A stretch of DNA of 64,000 nt from Microglena sp. YARC (GCA_022414725.1 CM039464.1:13772041-13836040), one strand, 5' to 3'. Counted from the first letter of the stretch, positions 11,704 to 23,991 are shown. Program-made: numbers and translations. The notes: a model not told the origin generated them from the letters alone.

Positions 11704-14700
11704 TATCAGTTTCCGGAGATACGTGCGAAGCACAGAGACGAAGGAGAAGTGAAGAAGTGAACACTCGATAAGCATCTGAAGGATGCGCTAGGGAGAAGTA
11801 GAGAGATAGCACGGTACCTCAGGGTACCGGCATGTAGAGGCCGTGCCATAGCTGGCAGCGGCACTACAGTATAGTGCAACATGGCGGGAGCGAGTCCTGT
11901 GCACTCTAAGTCACTCTAGGTGATCCGGGAAACCCGGTGAATAACATCCCCCCCAATTCCTGGTATTCTTCATTCTGGAGAATTCCGAGAATTAGATAGA
12001 GGAGTTAAAACTAGAGGGACTTTAAAACTTATGCCATAAGGGTATAAGAACTTGTAGCAGATCAGACTGGTCTAGGGGTCAGCAGTGGAAGCTGCCAAGA
12101 AACGGCAGACTTAAACTGAATAGAAGAGACCAGGCTGTAAAGGTGCAGTCAATCAATATCTATGTAAAACGTCAATAGTGTACCTATAGGAGTTGCTGGG
12201 AAGCTGGAGGGTATGATTTATGAAGAGCCTATGAGGCAGGATCTGACTGCTCAGATCTTTAGCTAAATAATAGAAGAAAGCAGTCAGTCATGATGCAATC
12301 AATCAATATCTAGCAAGAGTCTGAGTCTGGAACTGTCAGGGGAGTCCTAGTGTGTACTCATAGGAGCTGCAGGAAATCCAACACAGGAAGTTGATTAATC
12401 AAGCTTGAGCTTCCCAGTGCAGCCAATCTGTTGTCTGAAGTCCTAGAATTTGGATCTGGGCAGGGCTTTGGTGAGCATGTCAGCCATGTTGGCAGCAGTG
12501 GGAATCCAGTTGAGCTTGATGCCTTCTTTCTTGGATTGCTCCTTGAGGAAGTAGAACCTGGTTTCCATAAGCTTGAGTCTTGAGGAGAGCTTCTCTTGTT
12601 TCCATGCACTTAGTGCGGCTTGGTTGTCACCATTAATGGTGAGGGCAGGGGGCATGGTGCCTGTGGTAGAGAATTGGAGTTTCCTCAACCACATTCCTTC
12701 TTGGGCTGCAGAGGTGGCGGCCATGAATTCAGCCTCTGTGGTGGACAGAGCAGTGGCAGATGCTTGGATTTTGGATGCCCATGAGATGGCACCCCCCTGG
12801 CTGAGGAAGACATACCCTGTTGTGGACTTCCTTGTGATGGGGCAAGCAGCATGGTCAGAGTCACAATAACCAGTGAGGAGCTTCTTGGAGTGGGTGTAGG
12901 TGATCCCATGGTCAGGGGTGTTGGAGAGGTACTTGAGGATGCCAGTTGCAGCTTCCATGTGGTCATGGAGGGGATGGGCACTGTGCCTGGCCAACCTGTT
13001 GACAGCTTGGGCAATATCAGGTCTGGTGTTAACTGCTAGGTAGTTGAGTGATCCTACAATCTGAGCAAGGGGGAGACCAGTGTCTGGTGTGTCCTTCTCA
13101 GGATAGGGGAGGGGAGCATCAGGTTGGAGTGGAATGGGGAACCTGGTGCTGTTGGGCTCAGGGAGCATGCTGTGTGCTCTGAGTAGGTCTTGGATGAATC
13201 TGGACTGGCAGATGTGAAGGGTACCAGCAGTTGCATCTCTGGTGATTTCATAGCCTACAAACACAGATGGCTCGCCAAGATCTCTTGTCTTGTAGAGCTT
13301 CATGATGGTGTCTTTGTACTGCTGGAGTATGTCCTTGTCAAAGGACAGCAGGAGGAAGTCATCCACCCAGAGGAGTACCCATATGAGGGGTCTTGTTGTT
13401 GGGCCAGGGAGCAGAAATAGGCCCTGGTCAACGTCAACTTCTCTGAATCCAATGGCTGTCATGTCCTCCTTGACTTTGAGGTACCATTGGCGTGATGCTT
13501 GCTTGAGGCCATAGAGGCATTTCCACATGCGACACACTCTGTGGTCTCTCTCAAAACCTGGAGGTTGAGAGCAGTACAGTTCCTCTTCTACTACTCCATT
13601 GAGGAATGCTGCAGAGACATCAAGTTGGGCGAGGTGTGCTGAGGGGTCTGCAGCCATGGATAGGATGTACCGGATGGTAGCATGTTTGGCAACTGGTGCA
13701 AAGACCTCATCATAGTCCATGCCATGGCGTTGGGCATAGCCTTTTGCTTCTAAACGGGCTTTTTATCTCACAATCTGACCATCAAATGACTGCTTGATGT
13801 CAAAAACCCACTTTGTTCCAATGGATTTGGACCCATGAGGGAGTTCTGCTAACGTCCAGGTGTTCATTTCTGCTAGTGCTGCTAGTTCTTCATCCATGGC
13901 AGATTTCCATTCTTTTGCCTGTGGGCCAGCTAGTGCTTCTCTTTCGTTTTCGGGTATGACTATCTGGTCTGCAGCTAGAAATGCTAAGTATTTTGGTGCA
14001 TGTCTTTCTCTTCCACCACGACGTTTTGGGTCAGAGTGGTGTTAGGTGGGGAAGTGAGATCTTGGGGCGCAGGTACTGTTGCATGGGGTGCATGTGCTGG
14101 TGATTGTGCCATGAGGTTGGTGATTGTGCCATGAGGTCCATCAGTCTGGGACTGAGCAGGGTTGTGTTCATTTCCTTGCTCTACAGTGTTGTTGGGTTGC
14201 TGTGCACTGTTTTGTGGGGGGATGGATCCTTGTTGATGCATGGAACTAGGCATGTAGCTAACATCGACATCTTCTGGTGATCCCCACTCTTGGGGTTTCT
14301 CTTTGTTACTGGCCAATCTGGCATCATACTCTGCTTTGTCATTCAGTTCAGAGGGTGGAGTGTCATCCTCATCAGGTTCAATAGGGGTGTCTACTTCATG
14401 CATGCCTAGTATAACAGCATCTGGACCTGGAAATCCTTTCTGTCCTGCTAGGTTCTCAGACTCATTGAAAGTAATGTCTTTAGCATCAAAGATCTTATGG
14501 TTGGAGTCCACAACTCTGTAAGCTTTTCTGATGCGCAGTGGTTAGCGTGATGAGCCCATATCCTATCAGTTTCCGGAGTTACATGTGAAGCACAGAGAAG
14601 AAGGAGAAGTGAAGAAGGTATAGATCGTTACACTCGATAAGCATCTGAAGGATGCGCTAGGGAGAAGTAGAGAGATAGCACGATACCTCAGGGTACCGGC

Positions 14701-14811
14701 ATGTAGAGTCCGTGCCATAGCTGGCAGCGGCACTACAGTATAGTGCAACATGGCGGGAGTCCTGTGCACTCTTAGTCACTCTAGGTGATCCGGGAAACCC
14801 GGTGATTAACA
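11704..14811 (-). mobile_element. Copia LTR retrotransposon with large internal deletion
   Basis: LTRs are 11704-11946 and 14564-14811, nearly identical, bounded TGTTA...TGATA on the minus strand. The element is flanked by a perfect 5-bp target-site duplication TTTAC (11699-11703 and 14812-14816). A polypurine tract (AATTGGGGGGGA, minus) abuts the 3' LTR. Next to the 5' LTR the plus strand reads GCGCAGTGGTTAGCG then TGATGAGCCCATA, resembling the 5' half of initiator tRNA-Met, as in Drosophila copia priming. Between the primer site and the integrase tail only ~50 bp remain, so gag, protease and integrase core are gone. It needs proteins from another copy to move. Confidence 0.92.
12443..14511 (-). 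pseudogene. Copia integrase tail, reverse transcriptase and RNase H
   Basis: From 14511 the frame begins at the end of integrase (SNHKIFDAKDITFNESENLA), runs through the Ser/Pro linker and shifts frame near 14030-14045. The next frame has ERHAPKYLAFLAAD, EWKSAMDEELAAL, GTKWVFDIKQ and then a TAA at 13765-13763 where Copia elements have Tyr of RYKARL. From 13762 to 12443 it is open: GYAQRHGMDYDEVFAPVAK, LDVSAAFLNG, WVDDFLLLS (catalytic Asp pair), SLNYLAVNTRPDIAQAV and RNase H (YCDSDHAACPITRKSTTGY, STTEAEFMA). One frameshift and one stop disable it. Confidence 0.9.
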
Positions 14812-15124
14812 TTTACTGCCAAAGACGGCGAGCAGCCAAATTGCTGGCTGAAGCTATGTAACCAAGTTCAAGTTCATGGACAGCTTATGGAAACATTATC
14901 TGCAGAAGGACCTACATAATGACCGTCTATGAATCTACCACAGCTTCTTGTTTTGGGCTACGCTAACTTCTCGTCCTTTGAGTAACGGTATTACACGGAT
15001 GTAACAATTTCAATTCCAATTTTTGGGCTACGCTAGCAGCTTCTGGGCAGCTCCTTAACCTAATCCTTGGACCAGAACTGAATCTAGCTAGTATGACTAA
15101 AAGCGAACACGACAGGCATTCCAA

Positions 15125-15285
15125 TGCAGCTGTATGTAGGCTACTGTCCAGGGGTGGGCGAAGTAGGCTAAAGGGAATTTCCCAACCGTGATAGGAAGGC
15201 CTAAAAATAAATAGCATAGATGAACTGAACCCCAAACAATCGTTTTACCGACGGTGGCCATGAGTTTGTGCTAGTGATAATTTAA
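15125..15285 (+). mobile_element. interspersed repeat, same family, longest form
   Basis: Extends past the ~115-bp core through CGACGGTGGCC to GTGATAATTTAA. The 34280 copy shares this extension, so the full unit is about 160 bp. Confidence 0.65.
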
Positions 15286-15649
15286 TTCTACAATATAATG
15301 CAGCTGAAAGATTTGGGATTTAACCAGTGGCTAGCTAATGGAGCTGGCTGGAAGCTGCCATGGGAAGCTAAAAAAATAAACACTACGATCCAACTTTGAT
15401 CTGCTAGGATCAGCTAAGCCTACGATCAGCTAACCCTACGAAAACTACGACCAGCTAACACTACGATCAGCTGACCCTACGAACAATACGATCAGCTAAC
15501 CCTACAAACTATAACACTACGATCTGCTCCATTTTTCCTTGTCTTGCTGAATGTCAGACGTCTCCCGTGCGATTTGGCGCTCTTGCTCCCTAGCCAGACG
15601 CAGCTGCTCCTCACCGATTCTTTTTGAACACGGGGGCAAGGGTGTGTAT

Positions 15650-16010
15650 GGTGGTGGTGTGAGTGTGGTTGGTGGGAGGGTGTGGTGGGTGGGTTCGTCG
15701 TGTGGTGTGAACGTGGTTGGTGGGTGGGTGTGGTGGGTGGGTTCATCGTGTGGTGTGAGTGTGGTTGGTGGGAGGGTGTGGTGGGTGGGTTCATCGTGTG
15801 GTGTGAGTGTGGTTGGTGGGAGGGTGTGGTGGGTGGGTTTGTCGTGTGGTGTGAGTGTGGTTGGTGGGTGGGTGTGGTGGGTGGGTTTGTCGTGTGGTGT
15901 GAGTGTGGTCGGTGGGAGGGTGTGGTGGGTGGGTTCGTCGTGTGGTGTGAGTGTGGTTGGTGGGTGGGTGTGGTGGGTGGGTTCGTCTTGTGGTGTGAGT
16001 GTGGTGGGTA
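15650..16010. repeat. 48-bp G/T-rich minisatellite
   Basis: Unit GTGTGGTTGGTGGGAGGGTG TGGTGGGTGGG..., about seven copies, decaying to 16340. Open frames here are artefacts. Confidence 0.85.
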
Positions 16011-17379
16011 TGCTTTGTTTTGCTTTGTCTTGTTAGGGTGGCAAGCAGAGGGAGGGTGGTGTGGTGGTATAGTGTGTGTGGTGGGTGGGTATGTGGTGTG
16101 GTGCGGTGAATGGGGTGGGTGGGTTTGTGGTGTGGTGTGAGTGTGAGTGTGGTGTGGTGGGTGGGTGGTGTGATAGTGTGGGTGTGGTGTGGAGGGTGGG
16201 TGGTGTGGTGGATGTGGTGGGTGGGTTTTCGGTGTGGTGTGTGTAGGTGTGGTTGGTTTGATTATATGTGATTGTAGGGTGCAGGTGGTTGGTTGGTTTG
16301 ATTAGATGTGGTGCTAGTGTGTATGAATGGTTAACCAAACCTACACACTACAATCACACCTAATCAAACCAGGCACACCCAATCAGTCCAAGAACACCTT
16401 ATACAAAAAACTGCACCTTCAGACTAATAGCACACCAAACCATCCAAACAAACCAACCAAAACAAACCAACAAACACCTTCAGACTAATAACACACCTTA
16501 GCAAACCAAGCAAAGAAACCAACTAACCACCTTCAGACTTATAACACCCCTTCATACGAATAGCACACCTAAGCAAACCAACCACACCTACCTTCTGATA
16601 CTAGCTAGATGAATACTCAGATACTTATCCAGCCAGCCACCTATACACAACAATCACACCTATAAACAACAGCCACATCTATACACAAAAGCCACACCTA
16701 CCTGCTGATACTAGCTAGGTGAATACTCAGAAGCACCTCCAGTTGAGACATGCTGAGAAGATGCAAGTCCATATTCAGCACATGCTGGGGAAGCACGTCC
16801 AACGCAGCTGCCTTGGGGAAGGCATCCTGAAGGTGGGTGGTCAGGTCTCAGGGCTTAGGGTTTAAAGTGATACTGGGAAGCCCCCCCCCCCCCCACCCCC
16901 CCCACACACACACCACGACCACCACCACCTCTCCTCATTAGGGAAGGCCACCAGAATGTGGGTGGTCAGGGCTCAGAGCTTATATTGATCCCTGGGAGAA
17001 TTGATCTGCCTAAGCAACAGGTGGCCTGATTGGAGTTGTGGCCAAAGCCAGGGTATACAACATCAGAGCTAGGGCCAGGGTGGCTAACTAGCAGACAAAG
17101 AAACATGTACAACAAGAAACATGTACGACACTGAACTGACAAACAAAGAAACAGGTACAAGCAGGTGCAAGAAAGAGAAGGGATGCGAATGCAGAAGAGA
17201 ATGCCCAGGAAGAAGAAGAAAATGCCCGGGAAGATAAAGGGAATGCCCAGGAAGAAGAAGAGAATGCCCAGGAAGAAGAAGATAATGCACAAGCAGAAGA
17301 GAATATATAGGCCTGTGCAACCCTTCATGTGCTCTGATCAAGTACTGTACATATAAATACATACATGCAATCACAGCCA

Positions 17380-17620
17380 ATCACATGCATGGCAGCAGTG
17401 CATACATATGATCACAGCCACTCACATGCATGGCAGCAGTGCATACATATGATCACAGCCACTCACATGCATGGCAGCAGTGCATACATATGATCACAGC
17501 CACTCACATGCATGGCAGCAGTGCATACATATGATCACAGCCACTCAAACGCATTGCAGCAGTACATACATACAATCACAGCCACTCACATGCATTGCAG
17601 CAGTACATTGGGCCTCCCAG
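17380..17620 (-). repeat. 41-bp repeat around a splice-donor-like site
   Basis: Each unit holds, on the minus strand, GCCATGCATGTGAGTGGCTG, the same ...ATGCAT|GTGAGT as the end of the acidic/Gln-rich exon. Period 41 bp, five or six copies. Confidence 0.7.
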
Positions 17621-17806
17621 GATGGATCACTATTACCAGAAGCCTGATTTGAACCTTCCTCTGCCAGCCTGGCATCCAGATCAGCATCAGCATCTGCAAC
17701 CTTTGCTGGATCATTCAGTTGCTGTTGTTGCTGTTGCTGCTGTTTCTCTGACAGCCTGGCATCCAGATCAGCACCAGCATTTGCAACCTTTGCTGCATCA
17801 GTCAGT

Positions 17807-17839
<33 letters not shown>

Positions 17840-18600
17840 CTTTGCTGTTCCTGTAGCTCTTGCTGTTGTTTCTGTTGCAGCTGCTGTTGCTGCTGTTGCT
17901 TATTTTGTTGCTGGACAGGTTTCCCGGCTCCCTTGAGCTTGACGTCGATCTTACCCACAGAATTTGAATTTTGATTCAAATTTAGATTCGAAATGGAGTT
18001 TGAATGGGCTTGCTTACCCTTGCCACGACTCTTAGCAACTTGCACCCACGGAGCTCCGCCCTCCTCTGTTTCACCCCCATGTACTCCACTGGCAGCTGGC
18101 AAAGCTTGACAGGCTGTACTGGCGGTTTCAGCCGGTGACCCACTGGCAGCTGGCAAAGCTTGACAGGCTGTACTGGGCTGTGACCCACTGCCAGCTGGCA
18201 AAGCTTGACAGGCTGTACTGGCAGTCTTGGACTGTGACCCACTGCCAGCTGGCAAAGCTTGACAGGCTGTACTGGAAGTCTTGGACTGTGACCCACTGCC
18301 AGCTGGTAAAGCTTTACAGGCTGTACTGGCGGTCTTGGACTGTGACCCACTGCCAGCTGGCAAAGCTGTACAGGCTGGAACAGCCATTTCAGGACGTGGC
18401 GCAGATTCAGGGGGAGGTATACTGCTCGAAGACAGAGGCTGCACTGCGATCTCCTTATCTGCCCTGCCGGGGCTGTTCCCCGCATCTTTGTCACCATCAT
18501 CATTTGTATCAACAACTGCATTGTCACCATCATTGTCTTGATCATCATCACCTTTATTGTCATCATTATTGTCGTCCTCCACGGTGATGGTGCACTACAA
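17545..18600 (-). CDS. acidic, Ala/Ser-repeat and Gln-rich disordered exon
   Basis: An open frame on the minus strand reads, in order: an acidic run (EDDNNDDNKGDDDQDNDGD), a Ser/Pro stretch, five or six 18-residue repeats (TACQALPAGSGSQSKTAS, 54-bp period, 18380-18100), a basic patch (APWVQVAKSRGKGK), a short segment KIDVKLKGAGKP, two long Gln tracts, and two copies of AKVAxADADLDARL. No folded domain is seen. A likely 3' splice site (CTTGTAG, 18599-18605) opens the exon. A likely donor GTGAGT follows ...CTAAMH near 17590, so the last dozen codons of the open frame are probably intronic. Related acidic units upstream suggest further exons of the same gene. Function unknown. Confidence 0.5.
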
Positions 18601-19290
18601 GTACGAAGTACAGTGAAAACAGCAGTTCAGTAGTCGTGTGTTGGTGGGTGAGTGGTTGTAGGGAAGGTGGGAAAGGAGGGCTGCTGTCAAGTTCAATGTC
18701 ACCATCGTCGTTTTGATCACCACTGCCTTTGCCGTCCTCATCATTGTCCTCCTCCACCGTGGTGGTGCACTACAAGTACGAAGTACAGTGAAAACAACAG
18801 TTCAGTAGTCGTGTATTGGTGGGTGAGTGGGTGTAGGGAAGGTGGGAAAGGGGGGCTCCTATCAAGTTCAAGGTCACCATCGTCGTTCTGATCATTACTG
18901 CCTTTGCCGTCCTCATCATTGTCCTCCTCCACCGTGGTGGTGCACTACAAGTACAAAGTACAGTGAAAACAACAGTTCAGTAGTCGTGTATTGGTGGGTG
19001 AGTGGGTGTAGGGAAGGTGGGAAAAAGGGGGCTACTATCAAGTTCAAGGTCACCATCGTCGTTCTGATCATTACTGCCTTTGCCGTCCTCATCATTGTCC
19101 TCCTCCACCGTGGTGGTGCACTACAAGTACAAAGTACAGCGACAACAACAGTTCAGTAGTTGTGTATTGGTGGTTGAGGGAGTGTAGGGCAGGTGGGAAA
19201 AGGGGGCTCCTATCAAGCTCAATGTCACCATCGTTGTTTTGATCACCACTGCCTATGTCCTCTTCATCATTGACCTCCTCCACCGTGATG
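18579..19290 (-). repeat. four ~175-bp tandem units carrying acidic exon-like segments
   Basis: Units begin near 18579, 18756, 18931 and 19106, with the next start at 19282 (spacing 175-177 bp). On the minus strand each holds a CTTGTAG acceptor-like site followed by an acidic stretch (VEEDNDEDGKGSGDQNDDGD or close), then a G/T-rich tail. The downstream disordered exon starts with the same kind of segment. They may be duplicated acidic exons or decayed copies of that exon's 5' edge. Confidence 0.6.
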
Positions 19291-19303
19291 GTGCAGTACA
19301 AGG

Positions 19304-21465
19304 GTGAAGTACAATGACAACAGCAGCTCAGTGTACACCAAACGTGCAAAGTACAGTGACAACAGCAGCTTCATGTGCACTACAAGTGCAAAGTACAGTG
19401 ACAACAGCAGCTTCATGTGCACTACAAGTGCAAAGTACAGTGACAACAGCAGCTTCATGTGCACTACAAGTGCAAAGTACAGTGACAACAGCAGCTTCAT
19501 GTGCAGTACAAGTGCGAAGTACAGTGACAACAGCAGCTTCATGTGCACTACAAGTGCGAAGTACAGTGACAACAGCAGCTTCATGTGCACTACAAGTGCG
19601 AAGCACAGTGACAACAGCAGCTTCATGTGCACTACAAGTGCGAAGTACAGTGACAACAGCAGCTTCATGTGCACTACAAGTGCGAAGTACAGTGGCAACA
19701 GCAACTTCATGTGCACTACAAGTGCGAAGTACAGTGGCAACAGCAGCTTCATGTGCACTACAAGTGCGAAGTACAGTGGCAACAGCAGCTTCATGTGCAC
19801 TACAAGTGCGAAGTACAGTGACAACAGCAGCTTATGTGCACTACAGTGCGAAAGTACAGTGACAACAGCAGCTTCATGTGCACTACAAGTGCGAAGTTCA
19901 GTGACAACAGCAGCTTCATGTGCACTACAAGTGCAAAGTACAGTGACAACAGCAGCTTCATGTGCACTACAAGTGCAAAGTACAGTGACAACAGCAACTT
20001 CATGTGCACTACAAGTGCGAAGTACAGTGGCAACAGCAGCTTCATGTGCACTACAAGTGCGAAGTACAGTGGCAACAGCAGCTTCATGTGCACTACAAGT
20101 GCGAAGTACAGTGACAACAGCAGCTTTATGTGCACTACAAGTGCGAAGTACAGTGACAACAGCAGCTTCATGTGCACTACACGTGCAAAGTACAGTGACA
20201 ACAGCAGCTTCATGTGCACTACAAGTGCGAAGTACAGTGACAACAGCAGCTTCATGTGCACTACAAGTGCAAAGTACAGTGACAACAGCAGCTTCATGTG
20301 CACTACAAGTGCGAAGTACAGTGGCAACAGCAGCTTCATGTGCACTACAAGTGCGAAGTACAGTGGCAACAGTAGCTTCATGTGCACTACAAGTGCGAAG
20401 TACAGTGGCAACAGCAGCTTCATGTGCACTACAAGTGCGAAGTTCAGTGACAACAGCAGCTTCATGTGCACTACAAGTGCGAAGTACAGTGACAACAGCA
20501 GCTTCATGTGCACTACACGTGCAAAGTACAGTGACAACAGCAGCTTCATGTGCACTACAAGTGCGAAGTACAGTGACAACAGCAGCTTCATGTGCACTAC
20601 AAGTGCAAAGTACAGTGACAACAGCAACTTCATGTGCACTACAAGTGCGAAGTACAGTGGCAACAGCAGCTTCATGTGCACTACAAGTGCGAAGTACAGT
20701 GGCAACAGCAGCTTCATGTGCACTACAAGTGCGAAGTACAGTGACAACAGCAGCTTCATGTGCACTACAAGTGCGAAGTACAGTGACAACAGCAGCTTCA
20801 TGTGCACTACACGTGCAAAGTACAGTGACAACAGCAGCTTCATGTGCACTACAAGTGCGAAGTACAGTGACAACAGCAGCTTCATGTGCACTACAAGTGC
20901 AAAGTACAGTGACAACAGCAGCTTCATGTGCACTACAAGTGCGAAGCACAGTGGCAACAGCAGCTTCATGTGCACTACAAGTGCGAAGTACAGTGGCAAC
21001 AGTAGCTTCATGTGCACTACAAGTGCGAAGTACAGTGGCAACAGCAGCTTCATGTGCAGTACAAGTGCGAAGTTCAGTGACAACAGCAGCTTCATGTGCA
21101 CTACAAGTGCGAAGTACAGTGACAACAGCAGCTTCATGTGCACTACACGTGCAAAGTACAGTGACAACAGCAGCTTCATGTGCACTACAAGTGCGAAGTA
21201 CAGTGACAACAGCAGCTTCATGTGCACTACAAGTGCAAAGTATAGTGACAACAGCAGCTTCATGTGCACTACAAGTGCGAAGTACAGTGACAACAGCAGC
21301 TTCATGTGCACTACAAGTGCGAAGTACAGTGACAACAGCAGCTTCATGTGCACTACAAGTGCGAAGTACAGTGACAACAGCAGCTTCATGTGCACTACAA
21401 GTGCGAAGTACAGTGACAACAGCAGCTTCATGTGCACTATTCGTGCGATTCTTGCACTATTGTAA
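19304..21465. repeat. 42-bp satellite, ~51 copies, with higher-order structure
   Basis: The monomer is TGCACTACAAGTGCGAAGTA followed by CAGTGACAACAGCAGCTTCATG. Long frames are open on both strands (728, 543, 560 and 545 codons) only because the monomer is stop-free and a multiple of 3; I do not call them genes. A variant monomer with ACGTGCAAAG recurs at 20181, 20517, 20811 and 21147 (336, 294, 336 bp apart), and GGCAAC variants cluster in twos and threes, so blocks of 7-8 monomers were copied together. The monomer matches part of the 175-bp unit to its left, so the array grew from that unit. Confidence 0.9.
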
Positions 21466-21499
21466 GCACTACAATTGTGCTGTACAGTGACAACAACAG

Positions 21500-21870
21500 C
21501 TTCAGTGCAGGTGTATTGTTGTTTGTCAGGTGGACATGAGGTGTGTGGTTTAGGGTTTAGGCTTAAGGGTGTGTTGTCGTTTACCAGGGGGACATGTGGT
21601 GTGTGGTTTATGGTTTAGGCTTAAGGGTGTGTTGTTGTTTACCAGGGGGACATGAGGTGTGTGGTGTTTGGTTTAGGATTTAGACTTAAGGGTGTCTTGT
21701 TGTTTACCAGGGGGACATGTGGTGTGTGGTTTAGGATTTAGACTTTAGGGTGTGTTGTTGTTTACCAGGGGACATGTGGTGTGTGGTTTAGGGTTTAGGC
21801 TTTAGGATGTATTGTTGTTTACCAGGGGGACATGAGAGGTGTGGTGTGTGGTTTGGGGTTCAGGGTTGTA
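21500..21870. repeat. ~60-bp minisatellite
   Basis: TTGTTTACCAGGGGGACATG ...GTGTGGTTTAGGGTTTAGG units, about six, passing into GTGTG-rich sequence to 22120. Confidence 0.8.
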
Positions 21871-22356
21871 TTGTTGTTTACCAGGGGGGCATGTTGTGTG
21901 GTGTGCATTGTGTTTGTTATGTGTGGTGTGTGGTGCTTGGTGCGTGATGTGTGTTGTGTGTGTTGTGTGCGTTGTGCGTTGTGTGTGGTGTTTGGTGTGT
22001 GGTGTATGTGTTGTGTGTGGTGCGTTGTGTGTGGTGGGCATTGTGTGTGGTGTATGGTGTACGTAGTGTCTGGTGGTTGGTGTGTGGTGTATAGTATGTA
22101 GTGTGTGTGTGGTGTGTAGTTTAGAAAGGGTAAAAGCCTTTCTCAGCACTTGGGATCATAAGTTTTTGCATTTATGTAGGTTACGTTGTTTTTGTTGGTC
22201 TGATAGGATTGTGTTGGTATTATTAGGTGAGTTGGATGTGTTGGACGTGCAGGCTGGATGGGGTTGGGTGACCACACAAAATAAATTTGGGTCGCTGGGG
22301 AGCACTTCTTACCCCGCTGGACCCGGGTTGCCGAGCTTGGGGTGACCTGGCTTCAC

Positions 22357-22469
22357 CTACGCGTTTGGAAGACTTCTGTGGACCCTTTGTCCTAGGCCCC
22401 CCAGCCTCATCATCGCCCAGATCCTTCAGCATGGCTGCCAGTCCCTGGGAGGGTGACAGGTCAGCAAGC
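22357..22469 (-). CDS. internal exon, probably of the acidic/Gln-rich gene
   Basis: On the minus strand a 113-bp exon starts after TATTGCAG (22470-22477) and ends before GTGAAG (22356-22351). It reads LADLSPSQGLAAMLKDLGDD then EAGGPRTKGPQKSSKRV, entering in phase 2 and leaving in phase 1. Its 5' edge and acceptor are copied four to five times upstream (22480-22700), the same behaviour as exons of the confirmed genes here. This is the main reason to believe it is an exon. Linking it to the acidic exon downstream is inference from position and composition; no single acceptor with the right phase was confirmed. Confidence 0.45.
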
Positions 22470-22477
22470 CTGCAATA

Positions 22478-22700
22478 CAAAGAGTGACGGAAAGAAATAG
22501 GTCAACAAGCCTCCAGTACAATATGTTGTCGGAGAGAAATAGGTCAGCAAGCCTCCAGTCTAATATGTGACGGAGAGAAATAGGTCAGCAAGCCTGCAGT
22601 ACAAAGAGTGACAAAGATAAACAGGTCAGCAATTCTACAGCACAAAGAGGGACAAAAGGGTACAGGTCAGCAATCCTACAGTACAAAGAATGACGTTGGT
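22478..22700 (-). repeat. repeated acceptor edge of the 22357-22469 exon
   Basis: On the minus strand TACTGCAGGCTTGCTGACCT or decayed forms occur four to five times at ~50-60 bp spacing before the real exon. Confidence 0.75.
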
Positions 22701-22944
22701 CAACAGGTAGATCAGCCTTCCATCATAAACCGTTCATTATAGCTTGGACCCTCTTTGGACAGTTTCCATAATTCACGCCAACTTGGCGTACTGCTTTTCT
22801 TTTCTTACTTGGCGTGCTTTTCTTTTCTTTCTTGCTTGTACCCTTTGATGTGCGTTTGAGGAATACTGTTATCATCTAACACATAACTGTACTAAATAAT
22901 TGGATATATAATAGAACTGGAAGAAATTCCGAAGCTGTGGAGGG

Positions 22945-23372
22945 GCTCCGATAGGCACTCTCCACCAATTTCCTTACTGCCCCCTGGCCCTGTCGCAAAC
23001 CCTGGCTTCGGTCCGATGCACTTGATTCCGGTGCCACCTGTTGCTTTGATAGCCAACACTCTCCACCAATTTCCTTACTGCCCCCTGGCCCTGTCGCAAA
23101 CCCTGGCTTCGATCCGATGCACTTGATTCCGGTGCCACCTGTTGCTCCGATAGCCAACACTCTCCACCAATTTCCTTACTGCCCCCTGGCCCTGTCGCAA
23201 ACCCTGGCTTCGGTCCGATGCACTTGATTCCGGTGCCACCTGTTGCTCCGATAGCCAACACTCTCCACCAATTTCCTTACTGCCCCCTGGCCCTGTCGCA
23301 AACCCTGGCTTCGGTCCGATGCACTTGATTCCGGTGCCACCTGTTGCTCCGATAGCCAACACTCTCCACCAA
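22945..23372. repeat. 101-bp tandem repeat, 4 copies
   Basis: ACTCTCCACCAATTTCCTTA CTGCCCCCTGG... to GCTCCGATAGCCAAC repeats exactly every 101 bp. Single diverged copies occur at 10850-10925 and 44010-44115, so the unit is an interspersed family expanded here. Confidence 0.9.
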
Positions 23373-23397
23373 TTTCCCAGGTCGCTTGCGACGCGCC

Positions 23398-23592
23398 TAG
23401 GGCTTGTCGCCTACAAGCTACAGCTTCTAGGCAGCTCCCTAAGCCAGCCACTGGGATAAGCCCCAATATTTCAGCAGTGCTGGAAAGACGGTTCTGTCTG
23501 CTTCAATATGTACTGGATTGCTATAGGTTTGGCTGGGTAGCAAGCCAGGGGAGCTGCCGAGAAGCTGCTGCTGGTAGCTGAACAGAAAATGT
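23398..23592. mobile_element. MITE of the same family
   Basis: Landmarks are AGCTTCTAGGCAGCTCCCTA, CAGCCACTGGGATAAG, AGCAAGCCAGGGGAGCTGCC and GAAGCTGCTGCTGGTAGCTG. Confidence 0.65.
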
Positions 23593-23991
23593 ATGGAGGG
23601 CTCCTCGAGTTTAATGCACAGGCTTGATGACTGTAACAAACATACATTTAGATAGCAGGTTGCAAGCAAGATAAGGTAATGCAACAAGCAGAATGAACAA
23701 AGCATGAATGCGCCAGCAGTGCTTGTATCATTACAAGGCAGTACAAGGCTGTACAACAAGCAGAATGAACAAAGCATGTTTGCGCCCAAAGTGCTTGTAT
23801 CAATAAGGCTTGGTAGTGTTGTCTGCAGACGTAGGGTACCGCTTCATTAGCAGACAACGGCCTTAAGGACAATGCCCCACGCATCCTCGGGTTGATGCCG
23901 AAGCCTCATGCAAATGCCATGCATGTGCAAATGCAAACAGAACCAACCAAGGACTGTAACATACATGCGAAGAAGAATCCACACCCTCTAT

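Noticed and set aside
14531..14563. A tRNA gene next to the Copia LTR
   Set aside because: Only the 5' half resembles initiator tRNA; its position matches a primer-binding site.
15551..16140. GWWVGVVGGF-type proteins
   Set aside because: Translation of a 48-bp G/T-rich repeat in several frames.
19267..21490. Open frames of 543-728 codons on both strands
   Set aside because: The 42-bp monomer lacks stops in four frames; no start context, exon structure or non-repeat sequence supports a gene.
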